Assembly (NCBI RefSeq): GCF_022539505.1
Contig: NC_061514.1
Coordinates: 327,777,090-327,841,089, forward strand
Direction: 5' to 3'
Length of the DNA stretch: 64,000 nucleotides
DNA from: Lolium rigidum
Lineage: Eukaryota > Streptophyta > Magnoliopsida > Poales > Poaceae
The notes beneath the pieces were generated by a model. The model was not told where the DNA came from and searched no databases. It saw only the letters and a list, made by a program, of their open reading frames with translations. Each line of letters opens with the position of its first letter. The stretch's first letter is position 1. Below are positions 1-10,374 of this stretch, piece by piece. A program made the translations under genes and the position numbers.

Positions 1-330
1 GCACTACTGTGGGCACGTCGCGGTGAGCACCTCACTAACTCAGTCCACCTCACTAACTCTTTTGATCAGCCACTAGGAGAACTAACATCATTGTCCCTTC
101 GTATCGTAGGATCACCCAAAGGACGTGGAGTTCCTGAATGTGCCCATTGCCAACTACGACGAGATGCATACCATCTTCTCTTTCAGCCTCGCCACCGGCA
201 AGTACACCATGAGATCCAGTGAGCCCCTAGGCTCGGCTGCAGCAAATCCTGCACCTGAGGATGCTGAAACCTAGGAGTCTAACACGGTCAACCTTGATGC
301 TGAGAAGGCTGCCGACGCGCCTGAGAAGGT

Positions 331-2092
331 TATTGGAGATATGCCCAAGAGGCAATAATAAAGTGATTATTATATATCTTTGTGTTTATGATAAATGTTT
401 GCATACCATGCTATAATTGTATTAACCGGAAACATTAATACATGTGTGTTGTATAAACAACCAGAGTCCCTAGCAAGCCTCTCATTTAACTAGCTTGGTG
501 ATTAATAGATGATCATGGTTTCCTGATCATGAACATTGGATGTTGTTAATAACAAGATCATATCATTTAGGTGAATGATGTGATGGACACACACCCATAG
601 TAAGCATAGCATAAAGATCAAGTCATTAAGTTCAACTTGCTATAAGCTTTCAGATACATAGTAACCTAGTCCTTCGACCATGAGATCATATAAATCACTT
701 ATACCGGAAGGGTACTTTGATTACATCAAACGCCACTGCGTAAATGGATGGTTATAAAGATGGGATTAAGTATTCGGAAAGTATGAGTTGAGGCATATGG
801 ATCAAGAGTGGGATTTGTCCATCCCGATGACGGATAGATATACTCACGGGCCCTCTCGGTGGAATGACATCTAATTAGCTTGCAATCATGTGACAAGGTC
901 ACAAGAGATGACATACCACGGTACGAGTAAAGAGTACTTGTCGGTAACGAGGTTGAACTAGGTATGGAGATACCGATGATCGAACCTCGGACAAGTAAAG
1001 TATCGCGCGACAAAGGGAATTGGTATCGTATGTTAATGGTTCTTTCGATCACGAAGTCATCGTTGAATATGTGGGAGCTATTATGGATCTCGAGGTCCCG
1101 CTATTAGTTATTGATCGGAGAAGAGTCTCGATCATGTCCGCATAGTTCTCGAACCGTAGGGTGACACACTTAAGGTTTGATGTCGTTTTAAGTAGATATG
1201 GAATATGGCATGGAGCTCGAATGTTGCTCGGAGTCTCAGATGGGATCCAAGACATCACGAGGAGGTTCGGAATGGTCCGGAGAATAAGATTCATATATGG
1301 GAAATCATTTTCCGGGGTTCGGAAAAACTCCGGTGTTTTGACCAGAGCTTCTAGAAGGTTTTGGAAGGACCGGAATAGTACGGAATATTGTGGAAGGTTC
1401 CGGAAGTGTCCGGGACGACCCGGGCTGTCTAAGGAAGTCCGGAGGGTTCCATAATAGGTGTATCCACGTTTTCCTTAAGGGTTAAGAAGTTTCCCCTAAG
1501 CAGATTCGGATTTGGCAAAAGAGTCCTAGTTCTAGTAGGTTTCGGCTAAAAGAAACCTACCGGAACTCTCCCAAACTTTGGGGGAAGGTCTTGGACGATC
1601 CAAGGACCTTTTCCACCTATAAAAGGAGGGCAAGGGGATCCCCAAGAGCTCCACAAGTCGCAGCCCTTGCCCCCTCTCCCCAAACCCTAGCCGCCCCTTC
1701 CTCCTCCTCCCTCTTGCACGGCTACGACGAAGCCCTGCCGGAGATCTCCACCACCACCGCCACCACGCCGTCGTGCTAGCGGGATTCCGAGGAGGATCTA
1801 CTACATCCGCTGCCCGCTGGAACGGGGAGAAGGACGTCGTCATCAACACCGAACGTGTGACCGAGTACGGAAGTGCTGCCCGACTGTGGCATCGTCAAGA
1901 TCTTCTACGCGCTTTCGAAAGCGGCAAGTGATCGACTACAGCAACAACGAGATCTAATCTCGTAGGCTTTGGAAATCTTCGAGGGTTAATCTCGTGATCT
2001 TCTCGTTGCTACCATCTTCTAGATTGGATCTTGGCTTGTTATTCGTTCTTGCGGTAGGAAATTTTTTGTTTTCTATGCTACGAATCCCATCA
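331..2092 (+). mobile_element. Solo LTR, Ty1/Copia, Angela/BARE-like
   Basis: A 1762-bp LTR with no internal region. The flanks are a perfect 5-bp target-site duplication, AAGGT, at 326-330 and 2093-2097. The left part (GAGATATGCCCAAGAGGC) and the right end (GGTAGGAAATTTTTTGTTTT, then ...CCCATCA) are typical of the Angela/BARE-type Copia LTRs of Triticeae. The terminal dinucleotide is TA instead of TG, a point mutation. A single LTR with an intact target duplication is the standard product of LTR-LTR recombination. ORFs inside it are not genes. Confidence 0.93.
1616..1626 (+). promoter_or_regulatory. TATA box of the solo LTR
   Basis: CCTATAAAAGG lies about three quarters into the LTR and is followed by a C-rich leader with CAAACCCTAGCC. 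This is the expected layout of an LTR core promoter. It points rightwards, into the remaining Myb/SANT-like exons. Confidence 0.6.
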
Positions 2093-2214
2093 AAGGTGAC
2101 CGCCTGCAAGAGGATGAGAGGCGCCTTCGCAGACGACGAGCTGGTGACCTTCACCAACATGATTGTTGTTGTGAAGGACGTCGCATATGCCATCAGGGAC
2201 AACAAGCCCACAGA

Positions 2215-2844
2215 CAGTGGCGGAGCGTGACCAAAGGCAAAGGGGGGGGCAAAATTGAACCTTTTCAAAATATAAAAGAACTACACACCCAAATATTTCT
2301 GCAATTTCAAGTTTTATTTGTACTAACAAGATCTAATTTTCAATCTTGAAATGCACTTAATTTCCTTATTTACTCAGGAATAGACCTAACAAGTAAGTGA
2401 TGAATAAATTTAGCCAAGATTCACCAATATGGCTAGTAGTGATTTTTTGAGTAATATACTAGGATTTTTTGAAACTGATTAATATAGGAATTGGCATGAC
2501 CAGAGATTTCTAGTTTTATTTGCAACAAAAGGACTATCTATCCACTGATGGCGAACGAGGAACAACATTAAAAAATCAGTCGATGTCCCAAAGCTTCAAG
2601 GTAAAAAAGTAATGTACTGCCTCGAGTGTGCGAGCCATCCCATCACACAGCCAACAATAATGAATGCGTAGAGGTGGGCAAGTAAATGCTGGATGAGAAC
2701 CCAGACGGCCAGACCTAGTATTTCTCCTTGCTTGGTTGTGCTTGACTGCACTTGACAGTGAGGAATATGCTTAGAAAAATACATGCGACGCTTTTGGAAG
2801 GAGGGGTCACAGCCCAGTTTCGCCTCCAAGGCGCTCCGCCAGTG
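2215..2844. mobile_element. Non-autonomous hAT-like DNA transposon
   Basis: 630 bp with terminal inverted repeats CAGTGGCGGAGCG at the left and CGCTCCGCCAGTG at the right (one mismatch). The flanks are an 8-bp target duplication with one difference: CCCACAGA at 2207-2214 and CCCACGGA at 2845-2852. A G-run after the left repeat and GGAGGGGTCACAGCCC near the right end fit many grass hAT elements. No transposase is present. Excision in silico restores the Myb/SANT-like frame (NKPTD joined to MHPDLY). Confidence 0.9.
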
Positions 2845-3036
2845 CCCACGGACATGCACCCTGACCTGTACAATGCGGTCATGGACATGCTTGTCTTCAC
2901 CGAGGATGATCTCATGGCCGCCCTGAGCCACCTCGTCGACCACATGGCCCAGGGTTCCAGCTTCGGCGGCATGATCGAGCCAAACCGCATCCTCTAGCTG
3001 AGGAACTACCTTGGCAAGTACCACTCAAAGGTGTAG

Positions 3037-3398
3037 TGGTGCCCTTGAGGGGGTGGTTCAGGGATGCATGCATGGAGCTGGTGATGATGATGATGATGAT
3101 GTAAATTCTGGCAGTGGCTAGGGATGAAAAACATTTGATGGCCCCTTTTGTAACTATGATGAGGTGGTATATACTAACCCCTCAGGTGATGGTGAACTTG
3201 CGGTGTTAGGATGACACCCACTTTTGTTGTGGTGGTAGGATGACACCATGGTAGTGTAGGATGAACTTGTGATCCACTTTTGAAATGATCATGCATGCCC
3301 CTATTAGTTTATCATTTGTTGCCAACACTTGTGTTGTTCTATTGCTCTTTTCTGAATTGCTTTCATGATTGTGACCGATTACTTGTTCTTCTTATGCC
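3037..3398. other. Former 3' flank of the Myb/SANT-like pseudogene
   Basis: No gene seen. It contains a short GAT microsatellite (3082-3101) and T-rich 3'-UTR-like sequence with the repeated words GGATGACACC. Confidence 0.5.
3082..3101. repeat. GAT trinucleotide microsatellite
   Basis: Six uninterrupted GAT units followed by a partial one, in the former 3' UTR of the pseudogene. Confidence 0.9.
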
Positions 3399-3690
3399 GT
3401 GCTAGTGGTATGTGGTGTTTCGCGGACGGGCTTGAGGAATCTACAGCTCATGGAGGGTGTGTCAAGACCAGGTTAGTGGCTACTCCAACCGAGGGTATGA
3501 AACATTGGAGGGGGCACAGCAAGAGTACCTCACCTTCCTGGAAGAGAAGCTCCTGGAAGATCAGGCCATCGATGAGGCAGTGCCATTAGCATAGCAGCCG
3601 CGGAGGAAGTACATGCTCGACAAGGAGCACCGCCGGAAGTACGTCCCAGCCGGGTCAAAGATTACATCATCGTGTTCCTCATCGTGGTGA
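3399..3690 (+). pseudogene. Viroplasmin / RNase H1 N-terminal-like domain fragment, frameshifted
   Basis: Frame 1 from 3399 reads VLVVCGVSRTGLRNLQLMEG, then a frame change is needed to continue with GYETLEGAQQEYLTFLEEK and KYMLDKEHRRKYVPAGSK. The order of an aromatic/VVxG start, a Gx2 turn, a GY-K/E-T patch and an acidic helix matches the small domain shared by RNase H1 N-termini and caulimovirus viroplasmin (PF01693 type), which normally binds RNA:DNA hybrids. In-frame stops and a frameshift near 3465 make it non-functional. It follows the Myb/SANT-like pseudogene on the same strand and may be part of the same former locus. Confidence 0.5.
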
Positions 3691-4497
3691 TCGTGAGGAT
3701 CTTGTTCTTCTGAGTGGTGTTTGATCGTATGTAACATGCTATGGCATGGTAATCTCACCCTATTTGAATTGTGGTAAGGATATGGAACTGTGATTTGAGC
3801 AACCAAACAGCTGATTCCTGTTTTCCTGCGTGCAAGTTGGGCTGGAAACGAGCAACCAAACGATGGGGCCTAGTTTCTTTCTACGGTGCGCAAAAGGCCG
3901 CACATGCTACCAAACGACTCATGTTTCATGGCCCATGACCCGTTCGCGATGCGCATGGAGGCCCACGCCAGTGGTGCAGAAATCACATACCAAAAGCGCC
4001 ATATATACGATCTCTAAGATGTCATGTTTCGTAAAACCAATAGAGAGAGCAATACAGTAGCTCATGAGCTTGCCCAAATAGCTAAGAGGGGTGCAGTAGC
4101 GTGTTACGGTTAGAGGTTCCCCACGTGTATCAATTGTCTACTTGTAAAAGACTGGTGGTTTAACCTAATAAAACTCCATGTCTAGCACAAAAAAGGCAAA
4201 TGAGTATATCTCAACCCAAGGTACCTCGCTCGATTTAGTTCAACAACTAAAAATATTATAATTATGTTATAAATTAAATTAAATTAAATAGGACAATTTA
4301 TTACTACCTTATATGTTGTCGATGGGAATTTTCTTCCTTCTATATGAAACAAATCTAGAATGTTAATTATGTGTAGAGCAGTTCAGTGACTAACATGGTA
4401 AGGGGTTTGCCCCTATGATATGACATGATTTTTATTGTATTATCGCTGTTTTTATCGGAACAATATTTCGTAGTGTTTTGTTATGATATTGCTGTTG
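3691..4497. other. Intergenic, possible DNA-transposon end
   Basis: No gene seen. GAGCAACCAAAC occurs twice, at 3797-3808 and 3850-3861. Its complement, GTTTGGTTGCTC, is the kind of word found at ends of grass Harbinger and Mutator elements, but no partner end was found. The rest is AT-rich. Confidence 0.35.
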
Positions 4498-4921
4498 TCT
4501 AACTGGATGAAGAAATGTCCTCAGATACTAGAATTTTCCTTTTTTATTAGCTCGAAATAGACCAATTCCACGTCGTTACAAAGTTGAGTATGGACCAAAT
4601 TGTATATAGCTCAATATTTAAGTTGACTCAGTCTGAACTCGCTTGAATATTAGTACGAATTGGTCTAATCTAACTCGTTGGAATTCGACTCGTTTCTAGC
4701 CGACTAGATAGACACATCAACTCAACTGGTTGCATTTGGTAGAAGTAGACGCATATTCATATTGGCTGCATCTGGTAATTTTTTTGCAAGATTGGATATG
4801 GAGTAGTTTGTATAGCTAAGAGTAGTCATTTACAAGCTGACTTAGCTGAGTAGACCGAGAATTGTTAATTGGCTTAGAAATAGATATTCCCAAAAGTAAA
4901 TCAGTGCAGTGCAGTAGTCAC

Positions 4922-5660
4922 CTTGGCCCTTGAGAGCGGCTGCGTGCAAGGCATTCCGGCCGTCAGGTCCAGAGTAGGACAGCGCTGAGTCTTTCTCATA
5001 GAGCTGCTTGGCGATGTCGTCGTGGCCCAGCTCGACGGCCAAGTAGAGCGGCGAGGCGCCCTCGGACAACGGCACGCGAGCCAGCTGCGGGTCCTCCGCC
5101 ATGAGCAGGGTGATCATGTCGCCGTCCCCCGAACGAACCGCGTCGTGAAGCACCGTCTCTCCACGGTTGTTCTGCACCCTCAGTATGGCCTTCACCTTCT
5201 CGTTGACGTCGCCACCTCCATTCTCGGATCTTGCAAGGAACATGAGATGGGCGACCATTCCCCGGTGCCTGGCACGGGCGGCGCGGTGCAGGGGAGTATC
5301 GCCGTTCTTGTTCCGGGCGTCGAGGAGGTGCCTGCCCTTGCCATGGATCACGGACGCGCTCTTGAGGAACTCCTCACCGTCTCCCCTCGAAGCTACCACG
5401 TGGAGGAGGGAGTCCCGCTCAGCGGCTGCAGCAGATGACACGGTCCCAACATCGACGGCGGCATCGACGATCTCGATGGGGATGACGTGCTGAGGCACCC
5501 CAAGCGCCACACCTCCTACGCCGCTGAGAAGGAGACGCTCTAGCCGCACCCAGTCGCCGCGCCGGGCGGCCATGAGCAGCTGGGGATCATGTGGGTTGAT
5601 CTGCACCTGCAGACAGCTGGGATTAGGAATTTGTTTTGCATTGCCGCTCTCTGGAGCCAT
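4922..5660 (-). CDS. Ankyrin-repeat protein, first exon only (copy A)
   Basis: The exon starts at the ATG at 5660 (MAPESGNAKQ), chosen over an in-frame ATG 7 codons upstream because MAPE is shared by all three copies. It ends at 4922 before a GTGACT donor. The 246 codons hold about five ankyrin repeats: LLMAARRGDW at the start, then NGDTPLHRAARARHRGMVAH, RGETVLHDAVRSGDGDMITL, GASPLYLAVELGHDDIA and GRNALHAAALKG. The N-terminal layout is that of plant ACD6-like ankyrin proteins, which continue with more repeats and a membrane-bound PGG domain. Those later exons are not seen in the 4.9 kb to the left. Without splicing the frame runs 26 codons further to 4842, adding a hydrophobic tail. Open frame, no stops. 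Probably a truncated gene copy. Confidence 0.75.
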
Positions 5661-6705
5661 ATTCTGGGGTAGCACTGGCACTAGCCTGGTAGTACGTGCG
5701 TGTACATCCTCGATCGAGGAGCACGTATAAAAGGCTGACGAGGGGAATACAATTCTTACTCAAACCACAAGTAAAGAGCATAATTCGAGATGCCGAACCA
5801 GTTGGAATCCAAGCTGAAAAGCCTTGTACACACAAGACAACCAATAAATTGTTCGTCACAAGGTTGGGCACCCTTCCTGTTACGTACATGAATGAATACG
5901 ATCGAGCTAAGTCAGGACAAGACAGATTTTATTTTTGGTAACCAACAGAAACAACATATCAAATTTGTTTTCTTCCTACACAAGAAATTTGCCAAGTGCA
6001 CATGGTGCTGTGGTATACCATTTGCACGTGTATATAGATCTCTACTGAAATGGAAATGGAAAAGGCCATGTAATTTATATTCAAATATATAACATTGTTC
6101 CCGGTCTCTTCTTTTGAATTTATGGTGCCAATAAAACAGAATAATTCCCCTGCCAAAGAACAAAGAGGAAAAGAAGTTCCTGTAGATCTTTCTTTTTTTT
6201 GCTTTTACAAAGCATTGCGGGGTCGCTTATGAAGTGTTTGGTTCGAGGGGTAGATAGCGATCGGATGGAACCATCCCAAATTTTATGTATCGGATGATCC
6301 ATTTGAGTCTTTATTTTATTGGTTCATTTGATCTCTCTATCGGAAATATGGTGGCACAAAATAACAAGCATCGATACTTAAAAATGCATGGTAAATACAA
6401 GTGCAAGTTCATAATTGTCAAGTATGATAGCTTGTGTATTGTTATCATCTCCTAATGTTAATGCACTCCTCATCCACGGAAGTATGAAGCGGATACTCCC
6501 CCTAAGCGCATGAATTCACAATGGCTTAGGCACAAAAGTCATATCATCTATGATATGAAGTTGGGCATTGCTCCTCGGTCTCATATGTGACCTACCCTTG
6601 TTATCCCTCTAATACGGTGGTTTGAGAAGACTGCCAACATGCCTAAGTGATTTGGCATCGAGGTACGATAAACTCTAGCTAGGCCTCCCTATATCCAGAT
6701 TGATT
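5661..6705. other. Upstream region of ankyrin copy A
   Basis: No gene seen. For the minus-strand ankyrin exon this is the 5' side. The first 120 bp are conserved in all three copies and include CTCGATCGAG (5710-5719) next to CACGTATAAAA. On the minus strand the latter reads TTTTATACGTG, only a weak TATA candidate. Beyond 5940 copies A and B match each other but C diverges. Confidence 0.45.
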
Positions 6706-6722
6706 AAGTGTCTAGCATCAAC

Positions 6723-7453
6723 TGGTTTAGGGACATCCAATTGTCGACGGACCAGGATAGGCTGGTTTGGCGTTGGATGACAGATGGTCAATATTCTACC
6801 AGATCCTGTTATGACACCATTTTCCAAGGGGCGATCATCTCATGCTCCTGGAAGCTCAACTAGAAATCCTGGGCGTCGCCAAGGGTGAAGTTCTTCATAT
6901 GGCTAGCCTGTCTCGACAGGTGCTGGACGAGTGAGAGGTTGGCGCAACATGGTCTGCCGCACGCGCCTCGGTGCTCGCTCTGCGATTAGTCCGAGGAGAC
7001 TATGAGGCATCTACTTACGGGTTGCTCTTTCTCCAGCACGATTTGGTTTGAGGTCCTATCGTGGATACAATCCACTTCAGGGCCCCCCACGACTGAGGGT
7101 GACTTCGCGGAGTGGTGGTCGCTAGTGGTGCGGACCACCCCTCGTCAGATGCGTAAAGGCACTTCGTCGGTTATCATGCTTACTGCATGGTGGATTTGAA
7201 AACATCGGAATGCGGTGGTCTTCGACAACGCGCAACCCTCGGTGAATTCCTTGCTCAACGATATTGTGGCCGAGGCGCGGCTTTGGGCGGACGCGGGCGC
7301 CCGGGGTGTTCGCCAGATGCTCCCCTAGTTTAGTGTTTTTCCTTTTCTTGGGTCGAGTTGTACGGCGCGGTGTTCGTCCGTCCTTGGACTTGTACATATA
7401 ACCTTCTTTATCTATCAATGCATCGAAACACGAGGCTTTTGCGTTTCGCGAAA
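6723..7453 (+). mobile_element. 5'-truncated LINE with zinc-binding RT tail domain (copy A)
   Basis: Flanked by a perfect 17-bp target duplication, AAGTGTCTAGCATCAAC, at 6706-6722 and 7454-7470. In broken frames it encodes the reverse-transcriptase C-terminal zinc-binding region typical of plant L1-type LINEs: VWRWMTDGQYSTRSCYD, CSWKLN, VKFFIWLACLDRCWTSERL and MRHLLTGCSFSSTIWFEVL, then WWSLVVRTTP and a C-terminal VNSLLNDIVAEARLWADAG. Stops interrupt it. The reverse transcriptase itself is missing, as usual for 5'-truncated copies. Unit C shows the empty site near 34656-34680. Confidence 0.88.
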
Positions 7454-8803
7454 AAGTGTCTAGCATCAACACCGTCGTTAACATTATGCATCAATAAATG
7501 CATCAAAGAATCAGAATTAGTGATTGCATATGAAAAAATCACATCACAAGCAAAATATCAACCATAAATAACAGATTTTTTTTAGATAAAGGGAATATAT
7601 TAATATCAAAAGATACCAATTACACCCAGTCTCTGCAACAATGCACCACCCTAATGGCACTACGGATGCACACACCAAAAAATAGAAAAGAAAACTAAGA
7701 AACAAAAGTCCCGCTATAGTATCTCGGGCCTAAAAACAGCAATACATCCACCACCAAGACAACACCTGAAATACAGACTCTCCAAAAGCGACAGCTCCAA
7801 GAAAAGAACAGTGCTTTAACACCGTTGTCGTCCGATCAAAGATCTTAGATTTTCACCCTGAAGATAGTCCCCGCTCTCAAAACAATGCCTCCAACAAGGT
7901 CATTGCCAGGCACAACCAGTTAAGGCTAGACCTTGGGTTTTCACTCTGAAAGGTAGGACTCTGGACTTCACATGTGTTGTCGCCCCCACTTTCATACCGC
8001 TGATGTGAAGCCCGGAACACCAAGCAAATCCCTCAACAACGCGGAGATTTGAACCTCCCTTAGCTAGTCCTCCCATTCGGCTTTCATGATATTCTCTTCT
8101 TCTGACTTTCATCATGGAACCATAGTCACTTGATGTCAACACAGAAAAAGAGCTTCGCGCCGCTCCCTCCAAAACCAAACTGTCAGGAATAAAAGCATGG
8201 GTGCGCGCGATCAAATACCACCTGATCCAGCAAACTACAGGCAAAAGATGCGTTGTACCATTCGCCGACGGAGCCTTCCGGAACTCAACACTCTGGCTAG
8301 ATAAAAAGGATCAGCATCTGGTAGGTCTTCATCTTTGCAAAAGAAGAACCCTAGGACCACCACCTTCAAACCCGAAGCAGACGAACAGGCCCCCACGCCA
8401 CCATCCACTGACCAACGATGATGAAGGAGAATTTGGTGGACGGAGAAAGTCGCAACCACACCATCCTCGCCCCGCACATTGCCGCCCCTTCCTCGCGCTG
8501 CTAGCAGAAGCCGGTGATGGATCTTGGCGGGCCCAAGATCCAACAGCCGCCGCCACCACCATCCATTGCCGGAGGCCATGGAGGAGGAGCCGCCGCCGCA
8601 CATCCAGGGACGCCGCCCTAGACGCGGAGCACACCGAAGACGGAGGTTGCCGCCCCAGCCACCACCGTCGGTCACCGCCTCCAACAGCCCCCCCGGGCAA
8701 TTTGGCACCGGGGCCCGCCGCCACCGTGGCCAGCGCCGACGGCAGCGGCGGAGGGAGAGAAACGGAAGGAGGGAGATCAGCTCCCCGGTGGCGCCCTGGG
8801 GAG

Positions 8804-10358
8804 TGATGTCTACGTTCCCCCTCCTTTCCTGTAGACAGTGTTGGGCCTCCAAGTGCAGAGGTTTGTAGAACAGCAGCAAGTTTCCCTTAAGTGGATACCC
8901 AAGGTTTATCGAACTCAGGGAGGAAGAGGTCAAAGATATCCCTCTCATGCAACCCCGCAACCACAAAGCAAGAAGTCTCTTGTGTCCCCAACACACCAAA
9001 TAGGTGCACTAGTTCGGCGAAGAGATAGTGAAATACGGAGTGGTATAAATAAGTATGAGCAGTAGCAACGGTGCCGAGAAAAGTGCTTGGCGTGTAGTTG
9101 ATGGTGGTGGTATTGCAGCGATAGTAACGCGATAGAAACGAGTAAACAAGCGGTAGTAACGCAGTAGTAGTAACGCAGCGGTAGTAAACAAGCAGTAGTA
9201 ACTCAGCGGTATTTAGGAACAAGGCCTAGGGAATAGACTTTCACTAGTGGACACTCTCAACATCGATCACATAACGAAACGAGATAAATGCATACTCTAC
9301 ACTTTTGTTGGATGATGAACACATTGCGTAGGATTACACGAACCCTCAATGCCGGAGTTAACAAGCTCCACAATAATGCTCATGTTTAAGTAACCTTTAG
9401 TGTAAGATAGATCAACGGACTAAACCAAGTACTAGCATAGCATGCACACTTGTAACCTTCATGCATATGTAGGAGGAATAGATCACATCAATAATATCAT
9501 AATGATAATTAACTCCACAATCTACAAGAGATCATGATCATAGCCTACGACAAGAACCACACGGTGCACGCACTAGTCACCTTTACACACATGCGGGAGG
9601 AATAGAACTACTTTAATAACATCACTAGAGTAGCACATAGATGAATTGTGATACAAAACTCATATGAATCTCAATCATGTAAAGCAGCTCATGAGATCAT
9701 TGTATTGAAGTACATGGAAGAGAGATGAACCACATAGCTACCGGTACAGCCCCGAGCCTCGATGGAGAACTACTCCCTCCTCATGGGAGCAGCAGCGGTG
9801 ATGAAGATGGCGGTGGAGATGGCAGCGGTGTCGATGGAGAAGCCTTCCGGGGGCACTTCCCCGCTCCGGCAGGGTGCCGGAACAGAGATCCTGTCCCCCA
9901 GATCTTGGCTTCGCGATGGCGGCGGCGCCACAGTAACTTTTCTGGAGTTTCGTCAATTGGTATCGGGTTTTCTGATCCAGGGGCTCTTTATAGGCGGAGA
10001 GGCGGCGCCAGGGGGTCGAAGGGCTGGCCAAACCCTAGGGGGGCGCGGGCCCCCTAGGCCGCGCCGGGCATGGTGTGGTGGGCCCGTGCCCCCCTCCGGT
10101 CCTTCCCGGGTGTTCCGGATGCTTCCGATGAAAATAGGAACTTTGGCGTTGATTTCGTCCGATTCGAGAATATTTCGTTACTAGGATTTACGAAACCAAA
10201 AACAGCGAGAAAACGAGGAACCGGCACTTCGGCATCTTGTTAATAGGTTAGTTCCAGAAAATGCACGAATATGACATAAAGTGTGCATAAAACATGTAGA
10301 TAACATCAATAATGTGGCATGGAACACAAGAAATTATCGATACGTTGGAGACGTATCG
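8804..10358 (-). repeat. E1 left LTR (3' LTR in sense)
   Basis: Starts TGATGTCTACG and ends ATACGTTGGAGACGTATCG. The sequence from about 10130 to the end is shared with the E2 LTRs; the rest is not. A cluster of GTAGTAAC / AACGCAG words lies at 9130-9210. On the minus strand a TATA motif, CCTATAAAGAG, lies at 9984-9994. Confidence 0.92.
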
Positions 10359-10374
10359 GCATCCCCAAGCTTAG
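10359..10374 (-). promoter_or_regulatory. E1 polypurine tract
   Basis: On the minus strand CTAAGCTTGGGGATGC directly precedes the 3' LTR. E2 has the same tract at 56635-56650. It primes plus-strand DNA synthesis. Confidence 0.75.

Larger units (their letters stand above)
1..3036 (+). pseudogene. Myb/SANT-like DNA-binding protein pseudogene, split by two insertions
   Basis: Pieces of one coding sequence lie at about 1-22, 110-330, 2098-2214 and 2853-3036. Intron 1 (23-109) has GT at 23-24 and AG before 110. The pieces encode DHPKDVEFLNVPIANYDEM, then MRGAFADDELVTFTNM, then DMHPDLYNAVMDMLVFTEDD, ending LRNYLGKYHSKV. This resembles grass Myb/SANT-like (L10-interacting-MYB-like) proteins, a class also used as ORF1 by PIF/Harbinger transposons; recognition is from memory. 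Removing the solo LTR and the hAT-like element restores frame across both junctions. The gene is dead: a TAG follows the codons for AEDAET near 275, another lies at 2995-2997, and the N-terminus is outside the window. It could be a host gene or a transposon ORF; the sequence does not decide. Confidence 0.75.

Noticed and set aside
5710..5730. CTCGATCGAG plus CACGTATAAAA as a plus-strand promoter
   Set aside because: The conserved gene here is on the minus strand, no plus-strand product follows, and the motif alone is weak.
8201..8999. Proline/arginine-rich ORFs on both strands (up to 254 residues)
   Set aside because: They lie in the GC-rich leader of a LINE derivative, run across the E1 junction at 8804 on one strand, and show no domain.
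9130..9210. GTAGTAAC repeat cluster as a separate satellite
   Set aside because: The same cluster occurs at the same place in the other E1 LTR (14170-14280), so it is part of the LTR.
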